Below, one piece after another: positions 1-5,728 of a stretch of DNA of 6,133 nt (its first letter is position 1; each line of letters begins with the position of its first letter). This DNA is from Verrucomicrobiota bacterium (GTDB lineage: Bacteria; Verrucomicrobiota; Kiritimatiellia; B70-G9). The position numbers and the translations under genes are program-made. The DNA is taken from positions 1 to 6,133 of the forward strand of contig QNAJ01000096.1 of the NCBI GenBank assembly GCA_003641465.1. The letters are read 5' to 3'. The notes below the pieces were generated by a model. The model ran no database searches. It was given only the letters and a program-made list of their open reading frames with translations, and was not told the origin of the DNA.

Positions 1-1
1 A

Positions 2-667
2 AAACGGTTATTCCGCCAGGAAGGACGCCCCGGCCGCGGACGGCTGAAAAACGCGCAATACCTCGTCCGCGGTGCGGTAACTGACTTCACAGTCACCGGT
101 GATACATCTGGGTGGTTCAGCTCCCCGCAAGCAGGTATCCGGGGCCGTGGGACACGTGCCCGTGTTACCCTCCTCATGCACGCTGTTGACATAGAAACCG
201 GGGAAATCGTCGCCTCTGTGAGAAGCGAAGCATCTGCATCCACGGGGTGGTTCGGGGCGGCAGTCAACTACAAGAGGCTCTCCTTCGGAGGCGAGACCTT
301 CTTTCGGACACCCCTGGGACGCGCCACGGCTGCGGCCGTTCGCCGGGGAGTGGCGCGTCTGCTGGCAAAGCTTCCCCGCAAGTATTGGCTGCCGATGGTT
401 GCGGAAAGCGGCCCGCAACTGGTCATCATCAATGGCGGCGCTAATGCGGGAATCCGCAGCGGGGACGAATTTCTCGTCCGGGAAACGGGGCGCATGGTAA
501 CCGACCCGATTACCGGTGAAATCATCGAAAACATTCCGGGCCGTGTAGTGGGGAAAGTGCGGGTTATGGAGGTGCTGCCCGCTTCCGCCCATGCACGGCT
601 GATCCGCGGCTACGCCTGCCGCGGCTTTTTTCTTGAACCCTGCAAGCCGGAAACGCTAGCAAAATGA
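2..667 (+). CDS. CsgG/HfaB-like outer-membrane assembly protein, C-terminal part (5' truncated)
   Basis: The frame is open from the left edge, so the true start lies outside the window; 221 residues are visible. Residues 19-31 (QYLVRGAVTDFTV), the stretch ARVTLLMHAVDIETGEIVAS (53-72) and the FFRTPLGRATAAAV block (100-113) follow the pattern of the CsgG/HfaB/LpoB-like fold: a strand, a 'lifestyle' D-x-x-T-G-E-I/V hairpin, and a TPLG-A helix. Residues about 138-203 (PQLVIINGGANAGIRSGD, then DPITGEIIE, GRVVGKVRVMEVLP) form the small beta-barrel-like tail that often follows CsgG-type domains and resembles the C-domain of FlgT. The family works at or in the outer membrane, in curli secretion, holdfast anchoring or penicillin-binding-protein activation; which of these applies cannot be told here. 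Any lipoprotein signal would lie off the window. No terminator separates it from the cupin 30 nt downstream, so co-transcription is plausible. The family call is fairly sure; the specific role is unknown. Confidence 0.75.
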   Translation, partial: KRLFRQEGRPGRGRLKNAQYLVRGAVTDFTVTGDTSGWFSSPQAGIRGRGTRARVTLLMHAVDIETGEIVASVRSEASASTGWFGAAVNYKRLSFGGETFFRTPLGRATAAAVRRGVARLLAKLPRKYWLPMVAESGPQLVIINGGANAGIRSGDEFLVRETGRMVTDPITGEIIENIPGRVVGKVRVMEVLPASAHARLIRGYACRGFFLEPCKPETLAK

Positions 668-688
668 ACAATCGGACGGTCAGTAATG

Positions 689-693
689 GGAGG
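689..693 (+). promoter_or_regulatory. Ribosome binding site selecting the cupin start at 698
   Basis: GGAGG, within GGGAGGAAGG, ends 4 nt before the ATG at 698. An in-frame ATG at 686 overlaps the site and has nothing like a Shine-Dalgarno sequence before it, so 698 is the better start. Confidence 0.6.
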
Positions 694-697
694 AAGG

Positions 698-967
698 ATG
701 CGAACAATAAGGATTGAAAAACTCAGTGAAGAGGAATTGCGGCGGCGTGGAGTATATGACTGGCCCATCTGGACATGTGGTGTGTCCCGCTTCGACTGGC
801 ACTACGATACTGCTGAAGAATGCTACATCCTGGAAGGTCACGTTATTGTCGAAACCGACCAGGGGTCTGTGGAGATTGGCAAGGGCGACTTCGTGACTTT
901 CCCGCAAGGCCTAAGTTGCACATGGGACGTCAAGGAGCCTGTCCGCAAGCATTACAACTTTCCATGA
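698..967 (+). CDS. Small single-domain cupin protein (DUF861/EutQ-like)
   Basis: This 89-residue protein is nearly all one cupin barrel. The N-terminal IEKLSEEELRRRGVYDWPIW leads into FDWHYDTAEECYILEGHVIV (32-51, first cupin motif), then EIGKGDFVTFPQGLSCTW (59-76, second motif), ending in VRKHYNFP. The tyrosine, cysteine and glutamate in ECYILEG and the D-F-V-T-F-P-x-G-L motif are typical of the DUF861 (cupin_3) group, which includes the EutQ and ureidoglycine-aminohydrolase cupins. The usual histidine pair of metal-binding cupins is not present in the first motif, as is common in this group, so catalysis is uncertain and no substrate can be named. The gene follows the CsgG-like gene by 30 nt, and its TGA overlaps the ruvA ATG as ATGA. 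It therefore sits inside the putative ruvAB transcription unit, although no link to recombination is known for such cupins. Confidence 0.85.
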   Translation: MRTIRIEKLSEEELRRRGVYDWPIWTCGVSRFDWHYDTAEECYILEGHVIVETDQGSVEIGKGDFVTFPQGLSCTWDVKEPVRKHYNFP

Positions 968-1566
968 TCGCACTGGTTGAAGGTACCTTGCTGGACAAAT
1001 CGCCCACCCGGGTGATTCTTCTCAATTCCGGCGTTGGATACGAGATCTTCATTCCTCTAAGCACTTACGAAAAGCTGCCCCGTTCGGGGGAAAGGTGCCG
1101 CCTGCTGATATACGACTTCGTACGCGAAGACACCCACACGCTGTACGGATTCTGGACCGAGGACGAAAAGAGTCTTTTCGCGCGGCTGCTGTCCATCAGC
1201 GGGGTAGGTCCCCGTCTGGCCCTGGCAGCTCTCAGCGGCCTGAGCCCCGGCCAAATAAAAGAGGCCGTGATCTGCGGAGATGTGGAACGCCTCTGCCGCA
1301 TTTCGGGAATCGGGCGCAAGACGGCGGAGCGGATCGTTCTCGAGCTGAAAGACAAGCTGACCGAGGCGGAGCTGCTGGAAAGCAGCAGTACGGCACCAGC
1401 AGCAATCGAGTCGGACCAGCGCGCCCGCGATGCCGTGGCGGCACTGGTGGCACTGGGCTATCGGCAGGGGGAAGCCCGCCGTATGATCAGTGCGGTAGTG
1501 GGCAGTATAGCAACGCACGCAACTGTAGAGGATATCGTCCGCCGCGCCCTGGTTGCCCGCAAGTAG
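964..1566 (+). CDS. ruvA: Holliday junction branch migration complex subunit RuvA
   Basis: RuvA binds four-way DNA junctions as a tetramer and loads two RuvB rings to drive branch migration in the cytoplasm. At 200 residues the protein matches the family (about 200). The N-terminal OB-fold domain starts MIALVEGTLLDKSPTRVILL and includes GVGYEIFIP. The middle domain carries two helix-hairpin-helix motifs, ISGVGPRLALAAL (about 79-91) and ISGIGRKTAERIVLEL (about 114-129), which contact DNA. After a loose acidic/serine/alanine linker comes the C-terminal RuvB-binding domain with DAVAALVALGYRQGEAR (about 156-172). The reading frame is open upstream to 820, but 964 is the right start: it begins at the conserved MI-x-x-x-x-G motif, and its ATG overlaps the cupin stop (ATGA). 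No Shine-Dalgarno sequence precedes it, so reinitiation by ribosomes leaving the cupin is likely. ruvB follows 76 nt later. Confidence 0.97.
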   Translation: MIALVEGTLLDKSPTRVILLNSGVGYEIFIPLSTYEKLPRSGERCRLLIYDFVREDTHTLYGFWTEDEKSLFARLLSISGVGPRLALAALSGLSPGQIKEAVICGDVERLCRISGIGRKTAERIVLELKDKLTEAELLESSSTAPAAIESDQRARDAVAALVALGYRQGEARRMISAVVGSIATHATVEDIVRRALVARK

Positions 1567-1579
1567 CCCGGCAACTTGC
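1559..1579 (+). repeat. Short hairpin over the ruvA stop codon
   Basis: GCAAGT (1559-1564) and ACTTGC (1574-1579) are perfect inverted arms around a 9-nt loop, with the ruvA TAG inside. No T-run follows, so it is not a standard intrinsic terminator. It might slow ribosomes, stabilise RNA or be accidental. The second arm overlaps the proposed -35 element of the ruvB promoter. Confidence 0.35.
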
Positions 1580-1604
1580 ATATCGCGCTTCCACAGCTTA
1601 TAAG
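1576..1604 (+). promoter_or_regulatory. Candidate sigma-70-type promoter for ruvB
   Basis: TTGCAT (1576-1581) and TATAAG (1599-1604) are separated by exactly 17 nt. They match 3 of 6 and 5 of 6 positions of the -35 and -10 consensus. Transcription would start near 1611, giving a leader of about 32 nt before the ruvB ATG at 1643. This would let ruvB be expressed apart from the upstream genes. The consensus of this organism's housekeeping sigma factor is not known, so this is inference. Confidence 0.4.
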
Positions 1605-1621
1605 TCTTCGGGCGGATGAAA

Positions 1622-1633
1622 TCATCGCGATGA
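1622..1633. repeat. Perfect 12-bp palindrome in the ruvB leader
   Basis: TCATCGCGATGA reads the same on both strands. It is preceded by another GATGA arm (GATGAAATCATC at 1615-1626), so three half-sites overlap. It lies about 10 nt before the ruvB start and just downstream of the proposed promoter, where a repressor operator would act; chance is possible. It does not resemble the Escherichia coli LexA box (CTG-N10-CAG). Confidence 0.35.
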
Positions 1634-1642
1634 GCCGGGGCA

Positions 1643-2659
1643 ATGGGCGAAAGATTCATCACAGACACGCTGAACCGTGAAGACACGGATTTCGACGTCA
1701 CCCTGCGGCCGGCCAGTTTCGGCGATTTCATCGGTCAGACCAAGATTCGGGAGCGTCTCGAGCTCTTTGTCGAAGCCGCCCGGCAGCGAGGAGAAGCGTT
1801 GAACCACGTACTGCTTTCCGGTCCCCCCGGACTTGGCAAGACCACCCTGGCATACATCCTGGCCAATGCCATGGGCGTGAACATACGTGCTACGTCAGGG
1901 CCCGTCCTGGACAAGCCCGGCGATCTGGCCGGGATCCTCACCAACCTGGAAGAAAGGGATATCCTTTTCATAGATGAAATCCACCGCCTGAACCGCAGTG
2001 TCGAGGAATACCTGTACTCTGCCATGGAAGAATTCGTGATAGATATCGTTATTGATCAGGGGCCCAATGCCCGTTCCCTGAGACTCAACCTGCCGCGTTT
2101 CACCCTGGTGGGAGCCACCACGCGCAGCGGCCTTCTTTCCGCGCCATTACGGTCGCGCTTCGGCATGTCCAGCCGGTTGGATTACTATGATCCGGAGTCA
2201 CTGGCGCGGATTATCGTCCGGTCTGCAGGCATACTTGAAGTAGAGATAGATGAGGAAGGTGCGCAGGAGATCGCAAGAAGGTCCCGGGGCACTCCCCGCA
2301 TAGCGAACAACCTGTTGCGATGGGTGCGGGACTTCGCCCAAGTAAGGGCGGACGGCCGAATAGATGCTCGCGTGGCCCGTGATGCGCTGGCAATGCTGGA
2401 CATTGATGAGCACGGTCTGGACGAGATGGACCAGCGGATTCTGGAAGCGGTCATCGTCAAATTCGGCGGCGGCCCTGTAGGGATAAACTCCCTCGCAGTA
2501 GCAGTGGGGGAAGAGGCCGGAACCCTGGAAGAAGTCTACGAGCCCTATCTGATACAGGAAGGCTTTCTCAAGCGGACTCCCCAAGGGAGAGTGGCAACCG
2601 ACCGCGCCTGGAGGCTGCTGGGGCTTTCTCCGCCGGGCGATCAACCGCGCCTTTTCTGA
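1643..2659 (+). CDS. ruvB: Holliday junction branch migration helicase RuvB
   Basis: RuvB is the hexameric AAA+ ATPase that pumps DNA through the RuvA-bound Holliday junction. The 338 residues are full length for the family. Visible motifs are the N-terminal LRPASFGDFIGQ (21-32), Walker A GPPGLGKT (60-67), Walker B LFIDEIH (108-114, Asp111/Glu112), sensor 1 GATTR (157-161), the arginine finger in APLRSRFG (Arg170 is the likely finger), sensor 2 in RGTPRIANNLLRW (215-227), and the winged-helix tail with GFLKRTPQGRVAT (307-319). The start at 1643 follows an in-frame stop at 1631-1633 and gives the usual short N-terminus. The only purine-rich stretch before it (GGGG at 1637-1640) is too close to be a good Shine-Dalgarno site. 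The gene ends 24 nt from the convergent pilin gene, and no clear terminator lies between them. All catalytic residues are intact. Confidence 0.98.
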   Translation: MGERFITDTLNREDTDFDVTLRPASFGDFIGQTKIRERLELFVEAARQRGEALNHVLLSGPPGLGKTTLAYILANAMGVNIRATSGPVLDKPGDLAGILTNLEERDILFIDEIHRLNRSVEEYLYSAMEEFVIDIVIDQGPNARSLRLNLPRFTLVGATTRSGLLSAPLRSRFGMSSRLDYYDPESLARIIVRSAGILEVEIDEEGAQEIARRSRGTPRIANNLLRWVRDFAQVRADGRIDARVARDALAMLDIDEHGLDEMDQRILEAVIVKFGGGPVGINSLAVAVGEEAGTLEEVYEPYLIQEGFLKRTPQGRVATDRAWRLLGLSPPGDQPRLF

Positions 2660-2683
2660 GTGCTCTGTCTTTTCCCGCAGTGA

Positions 2684-3088
2684 CTACTCGTTGTGATCTT
2701 CAAAGATTTTGCACTCAATCCCCACTATGTCATATCCATCCTGCACGAATCGGTAATCGTCTTGCGCCTCCTGGTCATCATTCCCCGGACAGGAAAAAAC
2801 ATTACGGCGTTTGATATACTTGGGGCTTCCATCCAGCGGAACCAGTTTGTCCCGGACCGCCGCCAAGTCGGGAAAGGTGCTTATGGTGCACCGCTTATTG
2901 TACTCCAGACAGTATATATTCATCTGTTCAAAAATCAGGTTCTGGTTACGCTTACAAAGCTCTTTGACCGTTCGGTTCTTGGCGGCGGTCCAGGTAGGAA
3001 TGGCAATCAACGCCATGATACCGATGATCGTAGTGACGATCATCACCTCCAGGAGCGTCCATCCGCCCCTCTGGCCCTGCCCTTTCAT
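2684..3088 (-). CDS. Type IV pilin / type II secretion pseudopilin-like prepilin
   Basis: This 134-residue protein has a class III (prepilin) signal. A short basic leader, MKGQGQRGG, is followed by WTLLEVMIVTTIIGIMALIAI, with cleavage by prepilin peptidase expected after Gly9. The Glu at mature position +5 (Glu14), needed for filament assembly, is present. Position +1 is Trp instead of the usual Phe. The hydrophobic helix (10-30) ends at Pro31 and is followed by a small globular domain with cysteines at 45, 60, 67, 100 and 126, and a YIK...CPG segment near 91-102. Length and layout fit minor pilins or GspG/H-like pseudopilins. No prepilin peptidase, ATPase or secretin lies nearby, so it is an orphan here. 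The ATG at 3088 has only a weak ribosome site. A sigma-54-like promoter 42-57 nt upstream supports it as a real, regulated gene. It is convergent with ruvB. Confidence 0.88.
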   Translation of the reverse strand: MKGQGQRGGWTLLEVMIVTTIIGIMALIAIPTWTAAKNRTVKELCKRNQNLIFEQMNIYCLEYNKRCTISTFPDLAAVRDKLVPLDGSPKYIKRRNVFSCPGNDDQEAQDDYRFVQDGYDIVGIECKIFEDHNE

Positions 3089-3129
3089 TGTTCTAGCAGT
3101 GATTTTCCGCTCGCCGCAGGTTATTTCGC

Positions 3130-3145
3130 AGCAATTTCCGTTCCA
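3130..3145 (-). promoter_or_regulatory. Sigma-54 (RpoN) promoter for the pilin-like gene
   Basis: Read on the minus strand, TGGAACGGAAATTGCT matches the -24/-12 consensus TGGCACG-N4-TTGCW at every specified position but one, with the required 10 nt between GG and GC. The -12 element is followed by an AT-rich stretch (GAAATAA) fit for melting. Transcription would start near 3119, 31 nt before the ATG at 3088. Pilin genes in many proteobacteria are RpoN-dependent, driven by PilR-type activators, which fits. The sequence match is seen directly; function is inferred. Confidence 0.65.
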
Positions 3146-3196
3146 TGGCCACGCTTTTTGCTTGACACACAGCCCGTAGCTTCCTAATCCGAGTTT

Positions 3197-3224
3197 GTGG
3201 CGGCATGATGTGATATTCGCCCAC
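3197..3224. repeat. Imperfect inverted repeat upstream of the sigma-54 promoter
   Basis: GTGGCG (3197-3202) pairs with CGCCCAC (3218-3224) over six base pairs with one bulged C and a 15-nt loop. Its centre lies about 90 nt upstream of the predicted pilin transcription start, a usual place for a sigma-54 activator (enhancer-binding protein) site. It could instead be an mvaS transcript-end structure, but no T-run follows in the minus direction. Confidence 0.3.
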
Positions 3225-3444
3225 TCAAGTCGGAAGTCCCGGCGTACGCTCAGCTACCTTTTTGCAAGATTGAAAAAGAAAATCCTGCGCCCGCGAGAGG
3301 CTGCGTAATACCAAAGGTAAAATCGGTAATACACCATCAGCAACCTTTCCAAGGTAGGCTCCCCGACCGGTCAACATGGCTCCATTGGCAATATTCATCA
3401 AAATGAGGAGCCCTGCAGGATCATGGCTGCCACAAAGGAGATCC

Positions 3445-4680
3445 TCAGCACGTTGTCTCGGCAGCAACAGGATGTTGCGATTGTGTGTCCGGGCGTACCC
3501 GCGGCCGCGTCCCTTCATATATCCTCTGGTGGTTCTCCACGCCCGCCAGTCGGAAAGGCCCTGTCCGATGAACGGGAACCTCAAACCGTCGGCCATCTTC
3601 CGGCAGACGGAAATGATACATACGCTCATACTCCGCAACCGAAAGTTCGGTTCTCTCCCGCAGCTGCCGAAGATGTTCTTCCCGGTGGAGAAACTCGCGG
3701 TACCCGGCCGTGAGAAGACCACTGAAGAATATTCCCAGGCAGCCCGAGCCGTACGCGAACATTCCTATTCTACCGGAAGCGGGTAACTCCTCGTTCTCCA
3801 GAAGTGAGCATAGGGCTATATACAGAGACGCGGTGTAGGTGTTGCCGATCTCGCGGTTGTAGACCAGACCCGCGTCAATATGCCGGCCCATTTCCTCGCG
3901 CGCAGCATGTTTGCCCGTCGCGGTTACAACCAGATGCGCATGCGCCTTCTCTGCCATACGCGTGAAAGGCAGGTGATAGCAGAAACGCTGGTGATCGGCG
4001 AAAGCCCGTCCAGTGGCCGCATGATACCTCTTCCAGGCTTCACACAGGGAGCGGATATACACCTTGATGGAGTATTTCCCGTCCACCAAGGCCTCGCGCC
4101 GGTAGTTCGGCCGCCAGAAATCCATCACATCCTCGGTATGCGCGCCGTGTCCCTCTTCGAGGCTCATAATCCGCGGCTGCCGGGAAACTACCAGGGCCAC
4201 TGCCCCCGCTCCCTGCGTAGGCTCCCCGGGGCTCCCCAGCTCATAGCGGGCGACATCCGCGGCCACCACCAGTACCTTGCGATCCATTCCGCTGGCCACC
4301 AGGGCCCGGGCCGCCAGCAAGGCTACGGTGCTGCTTGCACAGGCCTGTTTGAATTCGACCGTCTTGCATGCCGACGGCAGACCAAGTAGGCGATGCACAT
4401 AGATCGCGGCAGCCTTGGATTGGTCAACCCCCGACTCGGTGGCAAAGAACACCGAATCTATCTCAGATTCATCCACATCCCGCAGGGCCAGATGGGCGGC
4501 ACTGGCTCCCATGGTCACCACGTCCTCATCGGGGGGTGCCACGCACATCTTGTGCTGCCCCAACCCGTGCACATACTTGTCCGGATCAGCTCCGCGGGCT
4601 GCTGCCAGACGGCGCATGTCCACGAAGTAACGCGGTACGTAGAACCCCACAGATTCAATACCTACAGCTTCTGCGCTCAT
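3445..4680 (-). CDS. mvaS: Hydroxymethylglutaryl-CoA synthase (bacterial type)
   Basis: The enzyme condenses acetyl-CoA with acetoacetyl-CoA to HMG-CoA, the first committed step of the mevalonate route to isoprenoids. The sequence closely follows Staphylococcus MvaS: GIESVGFYVPRYFVDM (7-22), the general-base glutamate in ATESGVDQSKAAA (Glu82), the acyl-accepting cysteine in EFKQACASSTVA (Cys114), GEPTQGAGAVA (152-162), the histidine in CYHLPFTRM (His236), GNTYTASLYIALCSLLEN (279-296) and YGSGCLGIFFS (310-320). All three catalytic residues are present. The family core ends near VENHQRIYE (381-389). The remaining 22 residues, rich in Arg, Pro and Thr, are an extension with no evident role, possibly a drifted stop. 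The start is well set by AAGGAGG 6 nt upstream, and it overlaps the regulator stop as ATGA. No other mevalonate gene is in the window. A polyketide beta-branching synthase is less likely, as no acyl carrier or PKS genes adjoin. Confidence 0.95.
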   Translation of the reverse strand: MSAEAVGIESVGFYVPRYFVDMRRLAAARGADPDKYVHGLGQHKMCVAPPDEDVVTMGASAAHLALRDVDESEIDSVFFATESGVDQSKAAAIYVHRLLGLPSACKTVEFKQACASSTVALLAARALVASGMDRKVLVVAADVARYELGSPGEPTQGAGAVALVVSRQPRIMSLEEGHGAHTEDVMDFWRPNYRREALVDGKYSIKVYIRSLCEAWKRYHAATGRAFADHQRFCYHLPFTRMAEKAHAHLVVTATGKHAAREEMGRHIDAGLVYNREIGNTYTASLYIALCSLLENEELPASGRIGMFAYGSGCLGIFFSGLLTAGYREFLHREEHLRQLRERTELSVAEYERMYHFRLPEDGRRFEVPVHRTGPFRLAGVENHQRIYEGTRPRVRPDTQSQHPVAAETTC

Positions 4681-5093
4681 GCGGTTCCTCCTTCCCCGCT
4701 CCTGGAAACATGTGCCGCGCCTATTATGGGTGTTCCGGCCGCCTTTTCCTGCCTCTGCTTCGCCTGCACGGTCACCTCCAGTGCGTGGCGGACCGTTTCC
4801 TCAAGTGAGTGCAGGTACTCTACAAATGCATCGCGGCCCTGCTCGGTCGCCCATATCGTTGTGCGTGGTCGGCTTCCGACAAAGGACTTCCGCAACCTGA
4901 CTACGCCCGCCTGCTGGAGGGTCTGCAGATGCCGGTTCAGATTGCCATCGGTGAGAGAACAAGCCTTTCTCAGCTCGGAGAAGGAAAGCCCCTCCGGTGA
5001 TCCGCACAGTACTGTCATGATCCCCAGCCGACTGGGCTCATGGAACAACCGGTCGAGCCCGGATCCATTTTTCCTGTCTTCATTCCCCCTCAT
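4677..5093 (-). CDS. Winged-helix transcriptional regulator (HTH_34 / ArsR-like)
   Basis: The 138-residue protein has one DNA-binding domain at about 12-95: GLDRLFHEPSRLGIMTVLCG, then LSFSELRKACSLTDGNLNRHLQTLQQAG (probable recognition helix about 48-60), then the wing VVRLRKSFVGSRPRTTIWATEQGRDAF. This pattern (L-H-E-P-x-R-L, L-T-x-G-N-L-x-x-H-L, K-x-F-V-G-x-x-P) is that of the PF13601-type winged helix. A helical segment (about 92-117) may aid dimerisation, and the last 20 residues look disordered. No ligand-binding domain or cysteine metal site is evident. The start at 5093 is chosen because the domain begins soon after and it overlaps the upstream stop by 14 nt; the frame stays open to 5150 without a better ribosome site. 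The stop shares ATGA with mvaS. The membrane-protein/regulator pairing suggests one signalling unit, which may control this operon, including mvaS. Confidence 0.85.
   Translation of the reverse strand: MRGNEDRKNGSGLDRLFHEPSRLGIMTVLCGSPEGLSFSELRKACSLTDGNLNRHLQTLQQAGVVRLRKSFVGSRPRTTIWATEQGRDAFVEYLHSLEETVRHALEVTVQAKQRQEKAAGTPIIGAAHVSRSGEGGTA
4687..4693 (-). promoter_or_regulatory. Strong ribosome binding site of mvaS
   Basis: AAGGAGG on the minus strand lies inside the end of the regulator gene, 6 nt before the mvaS ATG. mvaS may therefore be translated efficiently in its own right despite the overlap. Confidence 0.75.
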
Positions 5094-5724
5094 CGGCCGC
5101 AACGACCGCCGCCTCCCTGCGCTCCAGGAGCAGGTAGCGACGCTCATCAAAATGGAGGATCAGCCCGCTGGCGACTTCGCCGGCACAGAAGACCAGACCC
5201 GCCGGCAGCGGATTGAGGAAACCGCCATCCGGAAGGAACCACCACACCATTCCACAGATAACGTAAAAGACCCCCACCCAGGCGGTAGCTCCCGGCAGGA
5301 CGTAGCGCGACGCCAGGTTGGAGAGTCCGAACATGCACATCCAGACACCGAAAAGGCAGTCATGCTGCGCCCGAAGTATCAGAGCCGCGGTAAGGGCCCC
5401 CCCCACCAGCAGCGGTGGAATGGTATCCATGAGCGGCCGCAAGCTACGGATATCACGCCGGACGCGCGGATCAAAGAGGAACCAGTAAAGCACTGCTCCT
5501 CCGTTGAGCAGGAGGGCCACCACCAGAACGATACCCCATCCGAACAGATGCGAACGGGTGGTATGAGGGAAGGCGATCTGCATGATGAAGGCCATTACCA
5601 GCGCAAAGATTCCTGCGCCCACCCGTGCCCGGCCCGAGAAGCCGCGGAATCGCTGCCGGTCCATCACAGTGCGCTGAATCTGCCGGATGCTGTCGAGTGC
5701 CTCCCGCAGTTGCTCTGGTATCAT
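5080..5724 (-). CDS. Polytopic inner-membrane protein of unknown function, partner of the winged-helix regulator
   Basis: The 214-residue protein begins with a soluble, charged segment (1-33: MIPEQLREALDSIRQIQRTV, then MDRQRFRGFSGRAR). Five or six hydrophobic stretches follow, at about 34-52, 62-84, 101-119, 122-137, 144-164 and 172-190. It ends in a charged tail (DERRYLLLERREAAVVAADEGE). I recognise no enzymatic motif. Proteins with a similar N-terminal 'LDSIRQ-x-x-x-x' helix and several membrane spans often sit next to PF13601-type regulators, which suggests a membrane-linked sensing or anti-regulatory role, but that is inference. The start at 5724 is supported by GGAGGTG 4 nt upstream. The frame extends to a GTG at 5802 with no good ribosome site. 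It is the first gene of the unit with the regulator (14-nt overlap) and mvaS. Confidence 0.8.
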   Translation of the reverse strand: MIPEQLREALDSIRQIQRTVMDRQRFRGFSGRARVGAGIFALVMAFIMQIAFPHTTRSHLFGWGIVLVVALLLNGGAVLYWFLFDPRVRRDIRSLRPLMDTIPPLLVGGALTAALILRAQHDCLFGVWMCMFGLSNLASRYVLPGATAWVGVFYVICGMVWWFLPDGGFLNPLPAGLVFCAGEVASGLILHFDERRYLLLERREAAVVAADEGE

Positions 5725-5728
5725 TGAG

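Larger units (their letters stand above)
3089..3444. other. Intergenic stretch between mvaS and the pilin-like gene
   Basis: These 356 nt hold the sigma-54 promoter and inverted repeat described separately, and otherwise little. The part from about 3300 to 3410 looks more AT-rich than the flanking genes. It contains short inverted pieces such as ACCTT-TCC-AAGGT (3343-3355), with no strong rho-independent terminator for mvaS. A minus-strand frame running on to 3225 has no convincing start or recognisable domain. No tRNA or other RNA gene is evident. Confidence 0.6.

Noticed and set aside
820..963. 48-residue N-terminal extension of RuvA from the ATG at 820
   Set aside because: It lies wholly inside the cupin gene, and RuvA family length and its conserved MI start point to 964.
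2656..2690. GAGT...ACTC with inner CTG...CAG as a bidirectional terminator between ruvB and the pilin gene
   Set aside because: The stem is broken by mismatches and unequal bulges and lacks a T-run on either side.
3162..3190. Perfect TTGACA on the plus strand as a -35 element
   Set aside because: Seventeen nt downstream is TAATCC, a poor -10, and no plus-strand gene or RNA is evident after it.
3225..3398. Possible 57-residue minus-strand protein starting MNIANGAMLTGRGAYLGK, between mvaS and the pilin gene
   Set aside because: No ribosome site at a good distance before the ATG at 3398, no recognisable domain, and the frame is just the open continuation of an mvaS shadow frame.
3423..3713. 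Plus-strand 96-residue frame starting MAATKEILSTLSRQQQ with an AGGA upstream
   Set aside because: It is antisense to the conserved 3' part of mvaS, is low-complexity Pro/Arg/Gly-rich in its latter half, and has no recognisable domain.
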